From CAVALG01 sp045576295 (GTDB lineage Bacteria; Bacillota; Clostridia; Oscillospirales; Acutalibacteraceae), in NCBI GenBank assembly GCA_045576295.1, contig JAZNGF010000035.1:1-64000 (forward strand): DNA of 64,000 nt, in the 5' to 3' direction. The notes under the pieces were generated by a model, which was not told the origin of the DNA, ran no database searches, and worked only from the letters and a program-made list of their open reading frames with translations. Position 1 is the stretch's first letter. Each line of letters begins with the position of its first letter. Both the position numbers and the translations under genes were made by a program. This document shows, piece after piece, positions 7,826 through 15,166 of this stretch.

Positions 7826-8737
7826 ATGGCATTTACAGCTAAAGACGTGCAGGCACTCCGCGAAAAAACCGGTTGCGGTATGATGGATTGCAAAAAGGCA
7901 CTTACAGAATGCGACGGCAACATGGAAGCCGCTGTTGACTTTTTAAGAGAAAAGGGCTTAGCTTCACAGGCTAAGAAGGCAACAAGAGTTGCAGCTGAAG
8001 GCACCGTTACAACATTCGTTGGAAACGGCGTTGCAGCAGTTGTTGAGGTTAACACCGAAACCGACTTCGTTGCAAGTAACGATGAATTTAAGGCTTGCGC
8101 AGCAAAGATTGCTGAAATTGCAGCTACACAGAACCCCGCAGATGTTGACGCACTTTTAACCTGCAAAAACGAAAGCGGTGCAACAGTTGAAGAAATGATT
8201 CAGGAAATATTCCTTAAATTCCGCGAAAACATGAAGGTTCGCCGTTTTGAAAGATTTGAAGGCGACGTTGTAACCTATGTACACGCAGGCGGTAAGATTG
8301 GCGTTATGGTTCAGTTTGACACCGACGTTGCAGGCAAAGATGAATTCGTTGCTATGGGTAAAAACGTTGCAATGCAGATTGCTGCTATGAACCCTGCATT
8401 CCTCGATGAAGCTTCTGTTCCTGCAGAGGTTCTCGACAAAGAAAAGGAAATCCTCGTTGCTCAGATGAAGGAAGACCCAAAAATGGCTAACAAGCCCGAT
8501 GCAGTTCTTGCAAAGATCGTTGAAGGTAAAGTTGGCAAATATTATAAAGAAAACTGCCTTGTTGAGCAGCAGTTCGTTGTTGACGGCGACTACACCGTTG
8601 GCAAGTATGTAGAAAAGGTTGCTAAAGATCTTGGCGGCAGCATTAAGATCAACAAGTTCGTTCGTTTTGAAAAGGGCGAAGGCATCCAAAAACGTGAAGA
8701 TAACTTCGCTGATGAAGTTGCAAGCATGATCAACTAA
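7826..8737 (+). CDS. tsf: Translation elongation factor Ts
   Basis: Nucleotide exchange factor for EF-Tu. The 303 residues carry the N-terminal UBA-like domain with KDVQALREKTGCGMMDCKKA, the TDFVASNDEF core motif (about residue 78) and the subdomains that contact EF-Tu (YVHAGGKIGVMVQFD, near 150). Ribosome binding site AAAGGAGG 8 nt before the ATG. Probably cotranscribed with rpsB. Confidence 0.97.
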   Translation: MAFTAKDVQALREKTGCGMMDCKKALTECDGNMEAAVDFLREKGLASQAKKATRVAAEGTVTTFVGNGVAAVVEVNTETDFVASNDEFKACAAKIAEIAATQNPADVDALLTCKNESGATVEEMIQEIFLKFRENMKVRRFERFEGDVVTYVHAGGKIGVMVQFDTDVAGKDEFVAMGKNVAMQIAAMNPAFLDEASVPAEVLDKEKEILVAQMKEDPKMANKPDAVLAKIVEGKVGKYYKENCLVEQQFVVDGDYTVGKYVEKVAKDLGGSIKINKFVRFEKGEGIQKREDNFADEVASMIN

Positions 8738-8744
8738 TTATTTT

Positions 8745-8774
8745 GGCTCGGCTGATTTCAGCCGAGCCTTTTTG
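8745..8774 (+). terminator. Terminator of rpsB-tsf
   Basis: A perfect 10-bp stem, GGCTCGGCTG with CAGCCGAGCC around ATTT, followed by TTTTTG. Confidence 0.93.
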
Positions 8775-8780
8775 TTGCGT

Positions 8781-9110
8781 TTACCAATCATCATGGGTTA
8801 TAGCTTCGTGCGATTCGCGCCCAGCCCCCGGCACTTTCGGAAACCCCTGCGAAATTGCAGGGAATTCGTTACCCGAATCGTTAGTTGGCTGAATGTTATA
8901 GGTTCCGTATTTGTTAACAAGCTGCTCTGCACTTTGCGGTTGGCCCATAACAGGCTTTACTGATAGTTCTAAAACACCTGCATCAGCATGGTTTTTTAAA
9001 AAAGCAATTTTTTTATAATCGCAGCCGTCGGCATAATTATAAAGATAATTGTTGCCCGGTGCCGCCGATTTCTGTTTTGGTTGTTTTGTTTTTTTATACT
9101 TTTTGCTCAT
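8781..9110 (-). CDS. Hypothetical protein, 109 aa
   Basis: Not recognised. The N terminus is very basic and low-complexity (MSKKYKKTKQPKQKSAAP), followed by a polar region with YLYNYADGCDYKKIAFL and Pro/Gly-rich, acidic ends (HDDW). No membrane segment, signal peptide or Cys cluster. A strong ribosome binding site (AGGTGGGGGAAG) precedes the ATG, which supports translation. It is convergent with tsf. The size and Tyr/Gly-rich composition would suit a small structural or spore-associated protein, but that is a guess. Confidence 0.55.
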   Translation of the reverse strand: MSKKYKKTKQPKQKSAAPGNNYLYNYADGCDYKKIAFLKNHADAGVLELSVKPVMGQPQSAEQLVNKYGTYNIQPTNDSGNEFPAISQGFPKVPGAGRESHEAITHDDW

Positions 9111-9278
9111 TTACACTTCCCCCACCTTATAATAAGGTTAATTTTTTCGCCGCAACATTAATATTTTCTGCAAAAGCACCACTATAAGCCAAGAGAATTT
9201 GAAACAAATTTTAAAAATTTTTCTTATTAATATGTAAGCCCTGCCACAATACCGCGGCAGAGCGTAATGTTAAAAAGT

Positions 9279-9458
9279 TTATTTCATCATACAACCAAGG
9301 TCATCAAAAACATTGCCAATAGCCTTAACGGCTCTACCGGCCTTTTTCATAACAGTTTTTTTGTTTTTCATTGCGGCAGCCGAAACGGCAGCAACGGCAG
9401 CACCTGCAACCACGCCTGCTCCCATACCTTTAACAAAGCTTGAAACCATTCTTGACAT
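9279..9458 (-). CDS. Small Gly/Ala-rich membrane-associated protein, 59 aa
   Basis: A short reading frame of 59 codons, starting MSRMVSSFVKGMGAGVVAGA, continuing as an Ala/Val-rich helix to about residue 29, then a basic stretch (KNKKTVMKKAGRAVKAIG) and ending DDLGCMMK. GGGGTGAAAAT precedes the ATG. The plan (one Gly/Ala helix, then a Lys-rich amphipathic helix) resembles the small YtxH-like proteins common in Clostridia. Function unknown. It follows the minus-strand 109-aa gene in the opposite order, so they are probably separate units. Confidence 0.6.
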   Translation of the reverse strand: MSRMVSSFVKGMGAGVVAGAAVAAVSAAAMKNKKTVMKKAGRAVKAIGNVFDDLGCMMK

Positions 9459-9564
9459 ATTTTCACCCCACTAATAAATTTGTTTATATTTTGCCCTTTG
9501 ATTCTAACGTTATTCAGCAGTTAAAAAAATTATAAAAATATGTTAAATAAAAATAAAAAATGTG

Positions 9565-9593
9565 TTGACAATATGATATTTTTGTGATAAAAT
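9565..9593 (+). promoter_or_regulatory. Promoter of the tRNA-Thr/tRNA-Tyr unit
   Basis: TTGACA and TAAAAT with a 17-nt spacer, about 25 nt before the first tRNA. Confidence 0.8.
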
Positions 9594-9618
9594 CTTACTT
9601 GTCGCTTGATAGTGATGC

Positions 9619-9694
9619 GCTGGTGTAGCTCAGTTGGTAGAGCAGCTGATTTGTAATCAGCAGGTCGGGGGTTCGAGTCCGTCCACCAGCTCCA
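9619..9694 (+). tRNA. tRNA-Thr (anticodon TGT)
   Basis: A 76-nt cloverleaf: acceptor GCTGGTG/CACCAGC, D arm with AGCTCAGTTGGTAGAGC, anticodon stem GCTGA/TCAGC with loop TTTGTAA (anticodon TGT), T arm GGTTCGAGTCC, discriminator T and an encoded CCA end. Confidence 0.97.
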
Positions 9695-9713
9695 TTTTTT
9701 TGCAATTTAATAT

Positions 9714-9798
9714 GGGAGAGTTCCCGAGTGGCCAAAGGGGGCAGACTGTAAATCTGTTGCGTTTCGCTTCGATGGTTCGAATCCGTCCTCTCCCACCA
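9714..9798 (+). tRNA. tRNA-Tyr (anticodon GTA)
   Basis: An 85-nt class II tRNA: acceptor GGGAGAG/CTCTCCC, anticodon loop CTGTAAA flanked by CAGA/TCTG (anticodon GTA), long variable arm, T arm GGTTCGAATCC and an encoded CCA end. It lies 19 nt after tRNA-Thr and shares its promoter and terminator. Confidence 0.97.
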
Positions 9799-9803
9799 AA
9801 ACA

Positions 9804-9842
9804 AAAATCCTGTCGATTATTGTCGGCAGGATTTTCGTTTTA
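9804..9842 (+). terminator. Terminator of the tRNA pair
   Basis: AAAATCCTG(TCG) pairs with CGGCAGGATTTT, followed by CGTTTTATT. Confidence 0.8.
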
Positions 9843-9910
9843 TTATTCATTTTTCATTATTCAATATTCATCATTCATTAAAACGGATTTTCGTAATGAA
9901 TAATTGATGT
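9843..9910. repeat. AT-rich inverted repeat after the tRNAs
   Basis: A run built on ATTCAT/TTCATTATTCA units ends in an imperfect inverted repeat: ATCATTCATTA against TAATGAATAATTGAT with ~13 nt between. It overlaps the promoter of the next gene. It could be a decayed miniature element or simply AT-rich drift. Confidence 0.35.
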
Positions 9911-9932
9911 AAGCTATCGTTTCTGATATAAT
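9904..9932 (+). promoter_or_regulatory. Promoter of the DUF2500-like gene
   Basis: TTGATG and TATAAT with a 17-nt spacer, about 20 nt before the coding start region. Confidence 0.6.
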
Positions 9933-9952
9933 GTAATAAAGGTGGTGGTTTA

Positions 9953-10321
9953 ATGAATCAAGATCCGGCAGTTTATGTTATTACTATACTTTTTGCGGCG
10001 TGGGTGGCAGTTGTTGTTTTGATTTATCTGCGGCACCGCGCGAAACAGCGCCGTGATTACGAACAAATGGCACGAGAAGAACAATACGTGCCCCAAACAG
10101 ATGTGTGCAGGGCTGTTGTTGTTTCAAAGAACAGCGAAATAGTTTACACTAACCGCAATCCGAAATACCCGCAACACAATATAATATTCACCGTTACCTT
10201 TTCAGTAGATGGCAAACAAGTAACCCACGAAGTAAGCAAACAGGTTTTTGAGCGCGTAAACATCGGGCAACAAGGTTCCATTATGACCGTGAACGGAAGT
10301 TTTTTCGATTTTGACGCATAA
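9953..10321 (+). CDS. DUF2500-like membrane-anchored protein
   Basis: A 122-residue protein with one N-terminal transmembrane helix (about residues 8-26), a short basic patch (RHRAKQRRDYEQ) and a soluble beta-rich domain that reads like DUF2500: AVVVSKNSEIVYT, then NIIFTVTFSVDGKQVTHEVS and a C-terminal GQQGSIMTVNGSFF. DUF2500 proteins are small membrane proteins of unknown role. Ribosome binding site AAAGGTGGTGG precedes the ATG, and the gene has its own promoter. Confidence 0.65.
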   Translation: MNQDPAVYVITILFAAWVAVVVLIYLRHRAKQRRDYEQMAREEQYVPQTDVCRAVVVSKNSEIVYTNRNPKYPQHNIIFTVTFSVDGKQVTHEVSKQVFERVNIGQQGSIMTVNGSFFDFDA

Positions 10322-10361
10322 ATTCGCCATTTAATCTTTACACCAATTTGGAGCTGTTTTT

Positions 10362-11069
10362 ATGAAACTTATGAGTTTTAACACACAGCACTGCCTGAAT
10401 TTTCTTGAAGACAAAATTGATTTTCAAATTATGGCCGATGCAATAATCAAATGCGGCGCCGATATTGTTGGGCTCAACGAAATGTACGATAAGGGAGATG
10501 CCAAAGATTTTGTTGCGCAGGCCGAAATTTTAGCTGGTCTTACAGGGCTTAAACACTTCTATTTTGCCAAGGCTATTGATTATGAAGGCAACAACCCCTA
10601 TGGCAATGCAATTTTATCGCGCTACACGATAGTGGCCGCCGAAACCATAGTGATTCCCGACCCTGAGCCCAAAGGTTATAACGGATATTACCAAACACGC
10701 TGCATTTTAAAAGCAACACTTAAAAACGGGCTCACGGTGCTTGTAACCCATTTTGGGCTTAACCCCGATGAACAGCAAAACGCGGCTGCCACCGTGCTTC
10801 AAAATTTAAGGGCTGAAAAATGCGTGCTTATGGGCGACTTTAACATAACACCCGATAATGAGCTTTTAGCACCTATAAGAGAAAAAATGAAAGACACGGC
10901 AGATTATTTTAAAAAGCCACTTTTTAGTTTCCCGTCTGATAGGCCCCAAGAGAAAATTGACTATATCTTTGTATCCCCCGATATTAAGGTAATAAACGCC
11001 GATATACCCGAAATTATCGTGTCTGACCACAGGCCGCACACGGCGGAAGTTAATATTACTGAAATTTAA
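10362..11069 (+). CDS. Endonuclease/exonuclease/phosphatase family protein
   Basis: A 235-residue metal-dependent phosphoesterase fold. Visible active-site elements: the opening SFNTQHCLNF with catalytic Asn, LNEMYD (metal-binding Glu), TRCILKATLKNGLTVLVTHF, the MGDFNITPDN motif (Asp and Asn), the IDYIFVSPDI motif and the terminal SDHRPHTAEV (Asp-His). Relatives cleave DNA, phospholipids or inositol phosphates; the small size and lack of signal peptide suggest a cytoplasmic enzyme with unknown substrate. It starts 40 nt after the DUF2500-like gene. Confidence 0.85.
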   Translation: MKLMSFNTQHCLNFLEDKIDFQIMADAIIKCGADIVGLNEMYDKGDAKDFVAQAEILAGLTGLKHFYFAKAIDYEGNNPYGNAILSRYTIVAAETIVIPDPEPKGYNGYYQTRCILKATLKNGLTVLVTHFGLNPDEQQNAAATVLQNLRAEKCVLMGDFNITPDNELLAPIREKMKDTADYFKKPLFSFPSDRPQEKIDYIFVSPDIKVINADIPEIIVSDHRPHTAEVNITEI

Positions 11070-11073
11070 AAAG

Positions 11074-11110
11074 CAGCACCCGATTCCAAAACGGAGTTGG
11101 GTGCATTTTC
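11074..11110 (+). terminator. Terminator after the phosphoesterase
   Basis: GCACCCGATTCC and GGAGTTGGGTGC form a hairpin around AAAAC, followed by ATTTTC. A near-identical hairpin recurs at 13493-13532. Confidence 0.75.
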
Positions 11111-11139
11111 AAACTCTTTATATGTTCACATAAAAGCCA

Positions 11140-11168
11140 TTGAACATTTTGCAGAATGATGTTATAAT
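11140..11168 (+). promoter_or_regulatory. Promoter of the patatin-like gene
   Basis: TTGAAC and TATAAT with a 17-nt spacer, 86 nt upstream of the start codon. Confidence 0.75.
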
Positions 11169-11254
11169 GTGGCTTGTGCTAAAAATAGCATGCAGTTTAT
11201 ATTTAAATAATATATTTTAAATGATTTTACATTTTATCAAAAAGGGGTGTATTG

Positions 11255-12115
11255 GTGCTGAAAATAGGTGTTGTATTATCAGGTTGCGCGGGCAAGGGCG
11301 CTTATGAAATTGGATGCATGAATGCGCTTTATGAATTCTTTGGCGAAAAAAGCATTTGTTGCATCAGTTCGGCATCGATGGGCTCGGTTGTTGGGCACCC
11401 TTTTGCACTTGGCAGAACAAAGGAATTAGACCACGGCTTCAGGCAGCTTGACAGCGGCAAATTCGGGCGGCAGATGCTTGCCATTTCAACCAACGAGGCC
11501 GCGATGAAAGAAATTGCAAATATGTTAGGCGAGGGTAATAACCCTATAGCCGAGCACTATGTTAGCATTTGGAACTTCACCAAAAGAAAGGTGGAGTATA
11601 TCCCCTTTCACACCCTTTCGGGCGAGCGTTTGTTACAATATGCTCAGGCGTCCATTTCTATCCCATTTTTCAGCAGGGGCGTTGTAATTGACGGCGAGCG
11701 AAAGTTAGATGGCGCCTTTTTAGATAATATCCCCATTTACCCTCTTGTTGATAAAGATTTAGACATAATCTTCTGCATATATTTTGATAACGAAAGCTAT
11801 ATGTTCGAATCAAAAGAATTCGACCGCAAGATTGTTAAACTTAACGACTTCCCAAATTCGGGGCGCCTTGAAACATTAACACAAGAGTTAGGTTCATACG
11901 AAAGGCAATGCCAATATGGTTTTAACTACACATATAGGGTTCTAAAAGAACTTTTCGACGGCAAAAACGAATCTGAATGGCCAGCGGCCGTGGCCGAATA
12001 TAAGCAACAAAAACATTATAAAAAGCGCCTAACGGTTGATGTGGTTTTAAACGGCATTAACAGTGCGGTTAAAAACTATTCGGGCGTTTTAACCAAGCGC
12101 AAAAAAGTGAAATAA
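11255..12115 (+). CDS. Patatin-like phospholipase family protein
   Basis: Serine-aspartate lipid acyl hydrolase fold of 286 residues. The oxyanion loop is GCAGKGAYEIG near the N terminus, and the catalytic Asp is in the DGAFLDNIP motif (about residue 152). The nucleophile elbow reads SASMG where the family norm is G-x-S-x-G, so its first Gly is Ser. The GTG at 11255 is preferred because AAAGGGGTG lies 6-7 nt upstream; a TTG one codon earlier is also possible. There is no signal peptide, so it probably acts on membrane lipids from the cytoplasm. Confidence 0.82.
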   Translation: MLKIGVVLSGCAGKGAYEIGCMNALYEFFGEKSICCISSASMGSVVGHPFALGRTKELDHGFRQLDSGKFGRQMLAISTNEAAMKEIANMLGEGNNPIAEHYVSIWNFTKRKVEYIPFHTLSGERLLQYAQASISIPFFSRGVVIDGERKLDGAFLDNIPIYPLVDKDLDIIFCIYFDNESYMFESKEFDRKIVKLNDFPNSGRLETLTQELGSYERQCQYGFNYTYRVLKELFDGKNESEWPAAVAEYKQQKHYKKRLTVDVVLNGINSAVKNYSGVLTKRKKVK

Positions 12116-12135
12116 AATCACATCTTAAACACCAC

Positions 12136-12178
12136 AAAAATGCACCCATTCCTTTTTTGGATGGGTGCTTGTTTATTT
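12136..12178 (+). terminator. Terminator after the patatin-like gene
   Basis: GCACCCATTCC pairs perfectly with GGATGGGTGC across a T-rich loop, then TTGTTTATTTT. The stem resembles those at 11074 and 13493. Confidence 0.82.
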
Positions 12179-12219
12179 TAAGATATACGTGTTATAATTA
12201 AATAAAGGTGGTGTTAATA

Positions 12220-12951
12220 ATGCATAAAGAATATAAGCGGATAGTAAAAAACTCTAAAAAAGCGGTGCTGTTTGTTCACGGCTTTGCAGGCACGCCCAAC
12301 CATTTTGGCGCCTTTGTGGAATTAGTTCCACAAGATATATCGGTTTATAACATTCTGCTTGATGGCCACGGGAAAAGCGTTAAAGATTTTGCAAATGCAT
12401 CTATATCCCAGTGGAAAGAGAACGTTACACATGCTGTAAACGAGCTGGCCGAAACCCACGATGAAATATGCGTTGTTGCCCATTCGCTTGGTTGTTTGCT
12501 TAGCATTGAACAGGCGTTAAACAACGCTAAAATTTCTAAAATGTTTTTATTAGCGGTGCCGATAAAGTTGTTTTTAAAACCCAAGATGTATTCAATATCT
12601 AAAAAGGTGCAACACAACAAAATTGACCCAACAAACGAAGAACTTGTGGCCGCAAAAAACTGCTACAGCATAGAACCTGATAAAAATATATTTCATTATA
12701 TTGGGTGGATACCCCGGTTTTTGGAACTGTTTTCAGAAATAAGCAAGGTTCGCAAAATGCTTCCGCTAATAAACATTCCCTGCGAAATATATCAATCTTT
12801 AAACGATGAACTGGTTTCGAAAAATTCCATAAACATACTAAAACAAAACTATGGATTATCTGTTACCCAGCTTCAAAACTCGGGGCACTTTTATTATAAA
12901 AAAGGCGACCTTGAACTACTAAAAAACAACTTTGTAGAATTTATTTCTTAA
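12220..12951 (+). CDS. Alpha/beta hydrolase, carboxylesterase/lipase type
   Basis: A 243-residue hydrolase similar to Est30-like carboxylesterases and monoacylglycerol lipases. The oxyanion motif is VLFVHGFAGTPNHFG, the nucleophile elbow is VAHSLGCL (Ser near residue 90), and the catalytic His lies in SGHFYYKKGD near the C terminus. AAAGGTGG sits 9 nt before the ATG at 12220, which is preferred over the in-frame GTG at 12208 inside the binding site. There is no signal peptide. A TATAAT at 12193 with a weak -35 suggests its own transcript. Confidence 0.85.
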   Translation: MHKEYKRIVKNSKKAVLFVHGFAGTPNHFGAFVELVPQDISVYNILLDGHGKSVKDFANASISQWKENVTHAVNELAETHDEICVVAHSLGCLLSIEQALNNAKISKMFLLAVPIKLFLKPKMYSISKKVQHNKIDPTNEELVAAKNCYSIEPDKNIFHYIGWIPRFLELFSEISKVRKMLPLINIPCEIYQSLNDELVSKNSINILKQNYGLSVTQLQNSGHFYYKKGDLELLKNNFVEFIS

Positions 12952-13040
12952 ATTATTAAAATCGCGCGGCTAAAACTAAATGCCCTATTTCGTTTTGGTA
13001 AAAAGCCAAAATATCCCCTTGAATTACAACTATTGGCCTA

Positions 13041-13069
13041 TTGGCCAAACAACCCCCTAATGTTATAAT
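13041..13069 (+). promoter_or_regulatory. Promoter of the DUF898 pseudogene
   Basis: TTGGCC and TATAAT with 17 nt between. The -35 lies in a direct repeat of TATTGGCC and a TTGGCCAA palindrome, which could be an operator. Confidence 0.5.
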
Positions 13070-13109
13070 AATTTCAGAACCCGGGTTTAAAATTCAAGGA
13101 GGATAAACA

Positions 13110-13483
13110 ATGCAAAACAAACCAAATGTTGCCCTAACCGAGCCCCACAACCACCAAGATGAACTAAAAAACCAACCCTCGTTTTTGATGGTAAACTAAT
13201 CGCTTTAATTGGCATTAACCTATTAACATCGTTTGTAAACTTTATTACCTTAGGGTTTGCATACCCTGCTATGTATTGCTTTAAAAAGCGCTGGATATAT
13301 TCACACACCGTTATTAACGGCTACCGCCTGAAATTCACAGGAAAAGGCGGGCAGTTGTTTGGCAAATATATACTTTGGACATTTTTAGCCATTATAACCA
13401 TTGGCGTTTACGCTTTTTGGCTCCCCATTAAATATCAAAAATGGGAAACAAAGCACGTTACAATTGATTCGAAAATAGTTTAA
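13110..13483 (+). pseudogene. DUF898 (YjgN-like) membrane protein, frameshifted
   Basis: The ATG at 13110, with AAGGAGGATAAAC before it, opens a frame that ends at 13199 after 29 codons. Adding one T to the five-T run at 13182-13186 restores a continuous frame: SFFDGKLIALIGINLLTSFV, then FITLGFAYPAMYCFKKRWI and the DUF898 signature HTVINGYRLKFTG, ending at 13483 (about 124 residues). Two or three transmembrane segments are predicted. So this is one gene with a -1 nt lesion in a homopolymer; an assembly error or slippage during expression are alternatives. The promoter and ribosome binding site are intact. Confidence 0.75.
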
Positions 13484-13492
13484 AACTCAAAA

Positions 13493-13532
13493 ACAGCACC
13501 TGATTCCAAAACGGAGTCGGGTGCTACTTTTA
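13493..13532 (+). terminator. Terminator after the DUF898 gene
   Basis: GCACCTGATTCC and GGAGTCGGGTGC around AAAAC, then TACTTTTATGG. It differs from the hairpin at 11074 at two positions that preserve pairing through wobble pairs. Confidence 0.75.
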
Positions 13533-13569
13533 TGGTTTATATGAATTTTAATGCGATCAACTTAAAACC

Positions 13570-14034
13570 TTAATCTTCTTTTTGAGATCGTTTGTAGATG
13601 ATGTTGCATATTTCATATGCTATGAATATCAATACAATTATAACAATGGGTGAAACTATTGCATAAACTTTACCTGTAACAATCATATCTAAAAACACAT
13701 TGTTAATAGCAAGCGGTAACGTCAAAACACCCCAAAGAAATGTTACCCAAGCAAATTGATGATTAACAACCCCTTTTTTGCAAAACGCAACAAGCATACC
13801 AAAGCTTACCGAACCGATAATTAAAAGTATATGTTGTGAAGTTAATTTGAAATCTAATATGATATCTAACGTGTCTGCTATTATGCCGCAAAAAACCATT
13901 ATACCTGTTAAAATAGTAAAACCGCAATGTGTAATTTTATTTCTTTCATATATAATCATTTCGTCTTTTTCGGCTTTTCCATTTAAAGTAGACTTCGAAA
14001 ACAGTGTTTTTAATAAACTTGTTTTGTTTTTCAT
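13570..14034 (-). CDS. Four-helix membrane protein paired with an XRE regulator
   Basis: Not assigned to a family. The 154 residues have a basic N terminus (about 1-35) and four predicted transmembrane segments (near 38-55, 66-84, 94-112 and 122-143), ending KRSQKED. It starts 2 nt after the stop of the upstream XRE regulator, so the two are translationally linked. XRE regulator plus multi-helix membrane protein pairs are common in Firmicutes, often with roles in stress or competence, but the role here is unknown. Confidence 0.7.
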   Translation of the reverse strand: MKNKTSLLKTLFSKSTLNGKAEKDEMIIYERNKITHCGFTILTGIMVFCGIIADTLDIILDFKLTSQHILLIIGSVSFGMLVAFCKKGVVNHQFAWVTFLWGVLTLPLAINNVFLDMIVTGKVYAIVSPIVIIVLIFIAYEICNIIYKRSQKED

Positions 14035-14036
14035 TT

Positions 14037-14240
14037 TTATTCCTCCCAGAAAATATCATTCAAGGTTTTGTTAAGAACCTTACATATGGATACACATAAA
14101 TTCAAACTTGGGTTATATTTGCCCTGTTCTATCATATTAATTGTTTGCCGTGTTACGCCCACTGCATCGGCCAATTCTTCTTGTGATAAATCCATTGCAA
14201 CCCTTGCTAATTTAAATTTTAGATTTTTCAAAAGATTCAC
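14037..14240 (-). CDS. XRE-family helix-turn-helix regulator, 67 aa
   Basis: A single-domain DNA-binding protein close to the YozG/YgzD type. The HTH is DLSQEELADAVGVTRQTINM, followed by IEQGKYNPSLNLCVSICKVL and the ending LNDIFWEE. All 67 residues are accounted for by the HTH domain. It is the first gene of a two-gene minus-strand unit and probably regulates it. A consensus promoter lies immediately upstream. AGTGAATC is a modest ribosome binding site. Confidence 0.9.
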   Translation of the reverse strand: MNLLKNLKFKLARVAMDLSQEELADAVGVTRQTINMIEQGKYNPSLNLCVSICKVLNKTLNDIFWEE

Positions 14241-14257
14241 TCCCCATTGTTTTACAT

Positions 14258-14286
14258 ATTATAATATATATATTTCTAAATGTCAA
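14258..14286 (-). promoter_or_regulatory. Promoter of the XRE-membrane protein pair
   Basis: On the minus strand a full-consensus TTGACA and TATAAT are 17 nt apart, embedded in a TA-rich spacer. A consensus promoter next to an XRE gene suggests repression by its own product. Confidence 0.85.
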
Positions 14287-14337
14287 TTATATTTTACAAA
14301 AAACGCATTAATAACTGTATAGGCTTACCAATATTAC

Positions 14338-14378
14338 AACAGGCTGCTTCACTTTACCAGTAAAGCAGCCTGTTTAAG
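14338..14378. terminator. Terminator-like hairpin between XRE unit and SGNH gene
   Basis: AACAGGCTGCTT pairs with AAGCAGCCTGTT around a loop of 13 nt. On the minus strand it lies just past the SGNH hydrolase stop. The T-runs are modest on both sides. Confidence 0.7.
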
Positions 14379-14379
14379 T

Positions 14380-15012
14380 TTATTTATTATCAAGTGATAT
14401 TACAGCTTTAACCTTGGCTGCTATTTCGGTGGCAAGCATTTCTAAACCCTCGGAGGTGAAATGCACGCCGTCTTCTGCTAAAAATTCGGGGTGCTCGGCC
14501 GACACTTTATAAAGATTAATTATAGGCAGATTGTATTTTTCGGCAATTTCTTTGGCCGCATTATTTCGGGCGATAACCCTTTGTTCCCTTTCACAATCGG
14601 CAATATGGGTTGTTAAAACAACAAACAGCGGGGTGTTTTCAAACTCCTTTAAAAGAAACATTATCAGCTCTTCATAAAGCTGTTTATACTCGGTTTCGTC
14701 ACTCAAATGCCAGCCGTGAAGCCCGTTGTTAAACAGCACCGCTTCCCTTTTCCCTTCTTGGCGGGCGAACAACCTAACCGCATCTTTAAAAAATGGGTTA
14801 TCAAGCGATTTTGAGGTTCCAAACCCGTCGAACAATATCTTCCAGCCCGATTTATCGGTTGCAACTGTCCTAACCCCGCAGGAAATGGAATCGCCTATAT
14901 AAAGGGCGCGGGGAAGTTCGCGGTTATCGGCATGGTCGATCCAGGTGTTATCCCATTCGTAGGTTTCTAAGGTTTCGTTTCTGTCGGTTGCTTCATAGGT
15001 AAAGCGGCTCAT
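14380..15012 (-). CDS. SGNH/GDSL hydrolase family protein
   Basis: A 210-residue esterase-like protein. Block I is LYIGDSISCGV (Ser nucleophile near residue 46), and the catalytic Asp-x-x-His pair is in DGVHFTSEGLEML near the C terminus. NNGLHGW supplies a block-II/III-like Gly-Asn region. The start at 15012 is preferred: TTGGGTGATTTT precedes the ATG, while a longer frame to 15069 lies in the upstream hairpin. No signal peptide. Relatives deacylate sugars, lipids or peptidoglycan; the substrate is unknown. Confidence 0.82.
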   Translation of the reverse strand: MSRFTYEATDRNETLETYEWDNTWIDHADNRELPRALYIGDSISCGVRTVATDKSGWKILFDGFGTSKSLDNPFFKDAVRLFARQEGKREAVLFNNGLHGWHLSDETEYKQLYEELIMFLLKEFENTPLFVVLTTHIADCEREQRVIARNNAAKEIAEKYNLPIINLYKVSAEHPEFLAEDGVHFTSEGLEMLATEIAAKVKAVISLDNK

Positions 15013-15051
15013 AAAATCACCCAAACTAAAAAATCTTTCATTAATTATAAC

Positions 15052-15094
15052 ATAAATCCGCCAAGGCACAACACCTTGGCGGAGATTTATTTTT
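15052..15094. terminator. Strong hairpin between ppa and the SGNH gene
   Basis: ATAAATCCGCCAAGG pairs with CCTTGGCGGAGATTTAT, followed on the plus strand by TTTTTG. On the minus strand it closes ppa and directly precedes the TATAAT-containing region of the SGNH gene. Confidence 0.7.
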
Positions 15095-15166
15095 GCTTTA
15101 ACAACTTAAATTTTGCTTTGCAGGCAGCATTTGCTTAAATAAAACGCCTAAAATTTAAAGCTCTAT

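Noticed and set aside
13271..13483. A stand-alone 70-aa membrane protein
   Set aside because: It is the 3' part of the frameshifted DUF898 gene; conserved family residues continue upstream in the shifted frame.
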